In this document: positions 62,501-64,000 of the stretch, piece by piece
Layout of the letters: every line of letters begins with the position of its first letter
How positions within the stretch are numbered: position 1 is the first letter of the stretch
Assembly: GCA_032207245.1 (NCBI GenBank)
Contig: CM063503.1
Location: 105,001,256 to 105,065,255, forward strand
DNA: 64,000 nucleotides
Reading direction: 5' to 3'
Source of the DNA: Pardosa pseudoannulata
Taxonomy: Eukaryota > Arthropoda > Arachnida > Araneae > Lycosidae
The notes under the pieces: model-generated
What the model saw: the letters and a program-made list of their open reading frames with translations, nothing else
What the model was told of the DNA's origin: nothing
Databases searched by the model: none
Made by a program: the position numbers and the translations under genes

Positions 62501-64000
62501 CATTAATAATATATAAGCTCTATGCATTGTACAAAAAGCCTGTTTTCTGCCACAAAGTATAAAGTATCTAAAGTCCTAATATTTTACCTATGCATTATAT
62601 AAAAGGACAGATACTTTTTAAAGAATATGTAAACGTATAAACAAGCTATTACTCAAAAATGTATACATCAAGACAAATGTTGGCTAAGGAAATACAAAAA
62701 CAAACTGTAGGAAATTATTTCTTACAGTAAAGTTTAATGGAACTGATAACTTTTAAAACTACAAAATTTCGATATTTTTTTATGATTTTTTGCTCCTGTT
62801 TATATTTTAATCGTTTAAAAGTAACTCCAAAGAAACATTCGTACTATTGCCTTAAAACTGTATAATATTTACATTTAATTCTTCAGAAAACCGGATGCAT
62901 TCAGATGAAATTTAAGCTGAAATATCAAGATTAGAAGTTAATAGAATTAGAACAAGAATGAGGGTTTTTCCTGAAACAGCTAATTTAGAAGTAAAAGGGG
63001 TCCTGTATATATCTTGACAGTTTTAAACGGTTTCAATATAATTAACTAAAATATATTTTAAACAGCTTCACTCAAACTCCGTAAGATTGGAGCGTATGAG
63101 CGAAAACCAGTAACTATGAGTCAAATATGGATAAAGGTTACAGTAAATGATGGGCTGTGAATATTTAATAATGTTTAAGTTAAATGAACTTTATGAAAGA
63201 ATTTTTTACAAAATTTATAGAAATATTAAAAACAGATGAGATAGCAACGTATGTGGACAGTTTTAAACTATTTTAGCTTAGCCGTTAAGGAAGCTATAAT
63301 GAAAATAGGAAAAACATTAACTTTAAAGGCATTTTGCTCAATATGGTATTTATCAACCTGTACGCTTTCTAAATAAACTATTGAACATATTGATTTCATA
63401 TTGTCACAGTAAATCCTTTTCAATTCTACAATGAAATTCGACCTACGTTTTGGCTGTTGATTATTTTATTTGCAATTTATAGTAATTAAAATAAAATTTT
63501 TAAACATCATTTCACCTTTTTTTAATGTTAAATGTTTTATGTATGTAATAATGTTTGTAATGGTTGTAATAAATGTTAATGTTTAATGTTTTAACTTTAA
63601 TGTTAAATGTCTGAAGGTTTTACACATTTAAATAATTGAATAATTGGCAGTAATTACTACGAGCTGCAAAAATTGATATATGAAAAACAAGTGGTGAATT
63701 GTCATTTTTCTAATGACCTTTCTCTAACATATTTTTCTGAGCTTATTTTTGCCTCAAAATGTAGAATAAAATGCATTATATAATGGTAATTGCAGTATAT
63801 ACAGGAAAAAATTAAATCAAAATATATATAATAGGATTGCTGACACTAATCTTTTTGCATAGCAATCTCAATGCACGGACGGATCATTTTATTAATATCA
63901 AAACAATTAATCAATGTCAGTGTGATGCAAGTGAAATCCAAACTATCCCAGAAAAACAATAATTTTGAAAGATGAAAAAACTTTATTATCTATAATAAAT
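59530..64000. other. AT-rich stretch, no gene seen
   Basis: No transposon, RNA or coding signature was found. A degenerate run of TAATGTT-like units lies at about 63520-63612 (AATGTTTAATGTTTTAAC and variants). Confidence 0.6.

Overview
The window looks like non-coding, transposon-littered DNA from a large animal genome, most likely a mollusc and probably a cephalopod (octopus or squid). It is very AT-rich throughout. There are no bacterial-style gene clusters and no complete protein gene. At least a dozen (TA)n microsatellites are 40 to 400 bp long, and three related tRNA-derived SINEs resemble those described from cephalopods. The species call is inference. The eukaryotic, intergenic or intronic nature is well supported.

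Mobile elements supply almost all the interpretable content. (1) Four copies of one piggyBac-type non-autonomous element lie at 11796-12326 (-), 29371-29865 (+), 50269-50799 (-) and 58959-59525 (+). Each is flanked by TTAA, has termini of the form CCCCTTCCGG, carries two tandem GACGAG/CTCGTC hairpins next to one end, and keeps a decayed remnant of the cysteine-rich C-terminus of a piggyBac transposase. (2) Tc1/mariner pseudogenes: one at 22440-23290 (-), one nearly end-to-end element with both terminal repeats at 34224-35693 (-), and two fragments at 43050-43640 and 44320-44440 (+). (3) tRNA-derived SINEs: one family at 2084-2254 (+), 28270-28458 (-, with a perfect 12-bp target duplication) and 38001-38158 (+); a longer, different SINE at 58320-58766 (-); and a bare tRNA-like fragment at 57337-57412 (-). 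(4) Two pairs of unclassified inverted repeats, 33777-34010 with 36265-36500 and 56355-56619 with 56897-57185.

Layout: 1-11.8 kb is mostly featureless DNA with one SINE, a 330-bp tandem duplication and a few candidate coding scraps. 11.8-28 kb holds a MITE, dense TA arrays (the largest at 17.5 and 25.9-26.6 kb) and a Tc1 relic. 28-38.2 kb is the densest transposon block. 38-50 kb is largely empty apart from Tc1 fragments and one candidate exon near 47.1-47.5 kb. 50-60 kb has two MITEs, two SINE types, an inverted repeat pair and a 20-bp perfect hairpin. 60-64 kb is empty.

Host coding sequence is not established. The best candidate is 47069-47465 (+), where a plausible splice acceptor and donor bracket a reading frame with a type II membrane anchor. 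Weaker candidates are 13994-14479, 37459-37719 (-) and 3416-3616 (-). No new biological system was found. The most novel-looking item is the piggyBac MITE family with twin subterminal hairpins.
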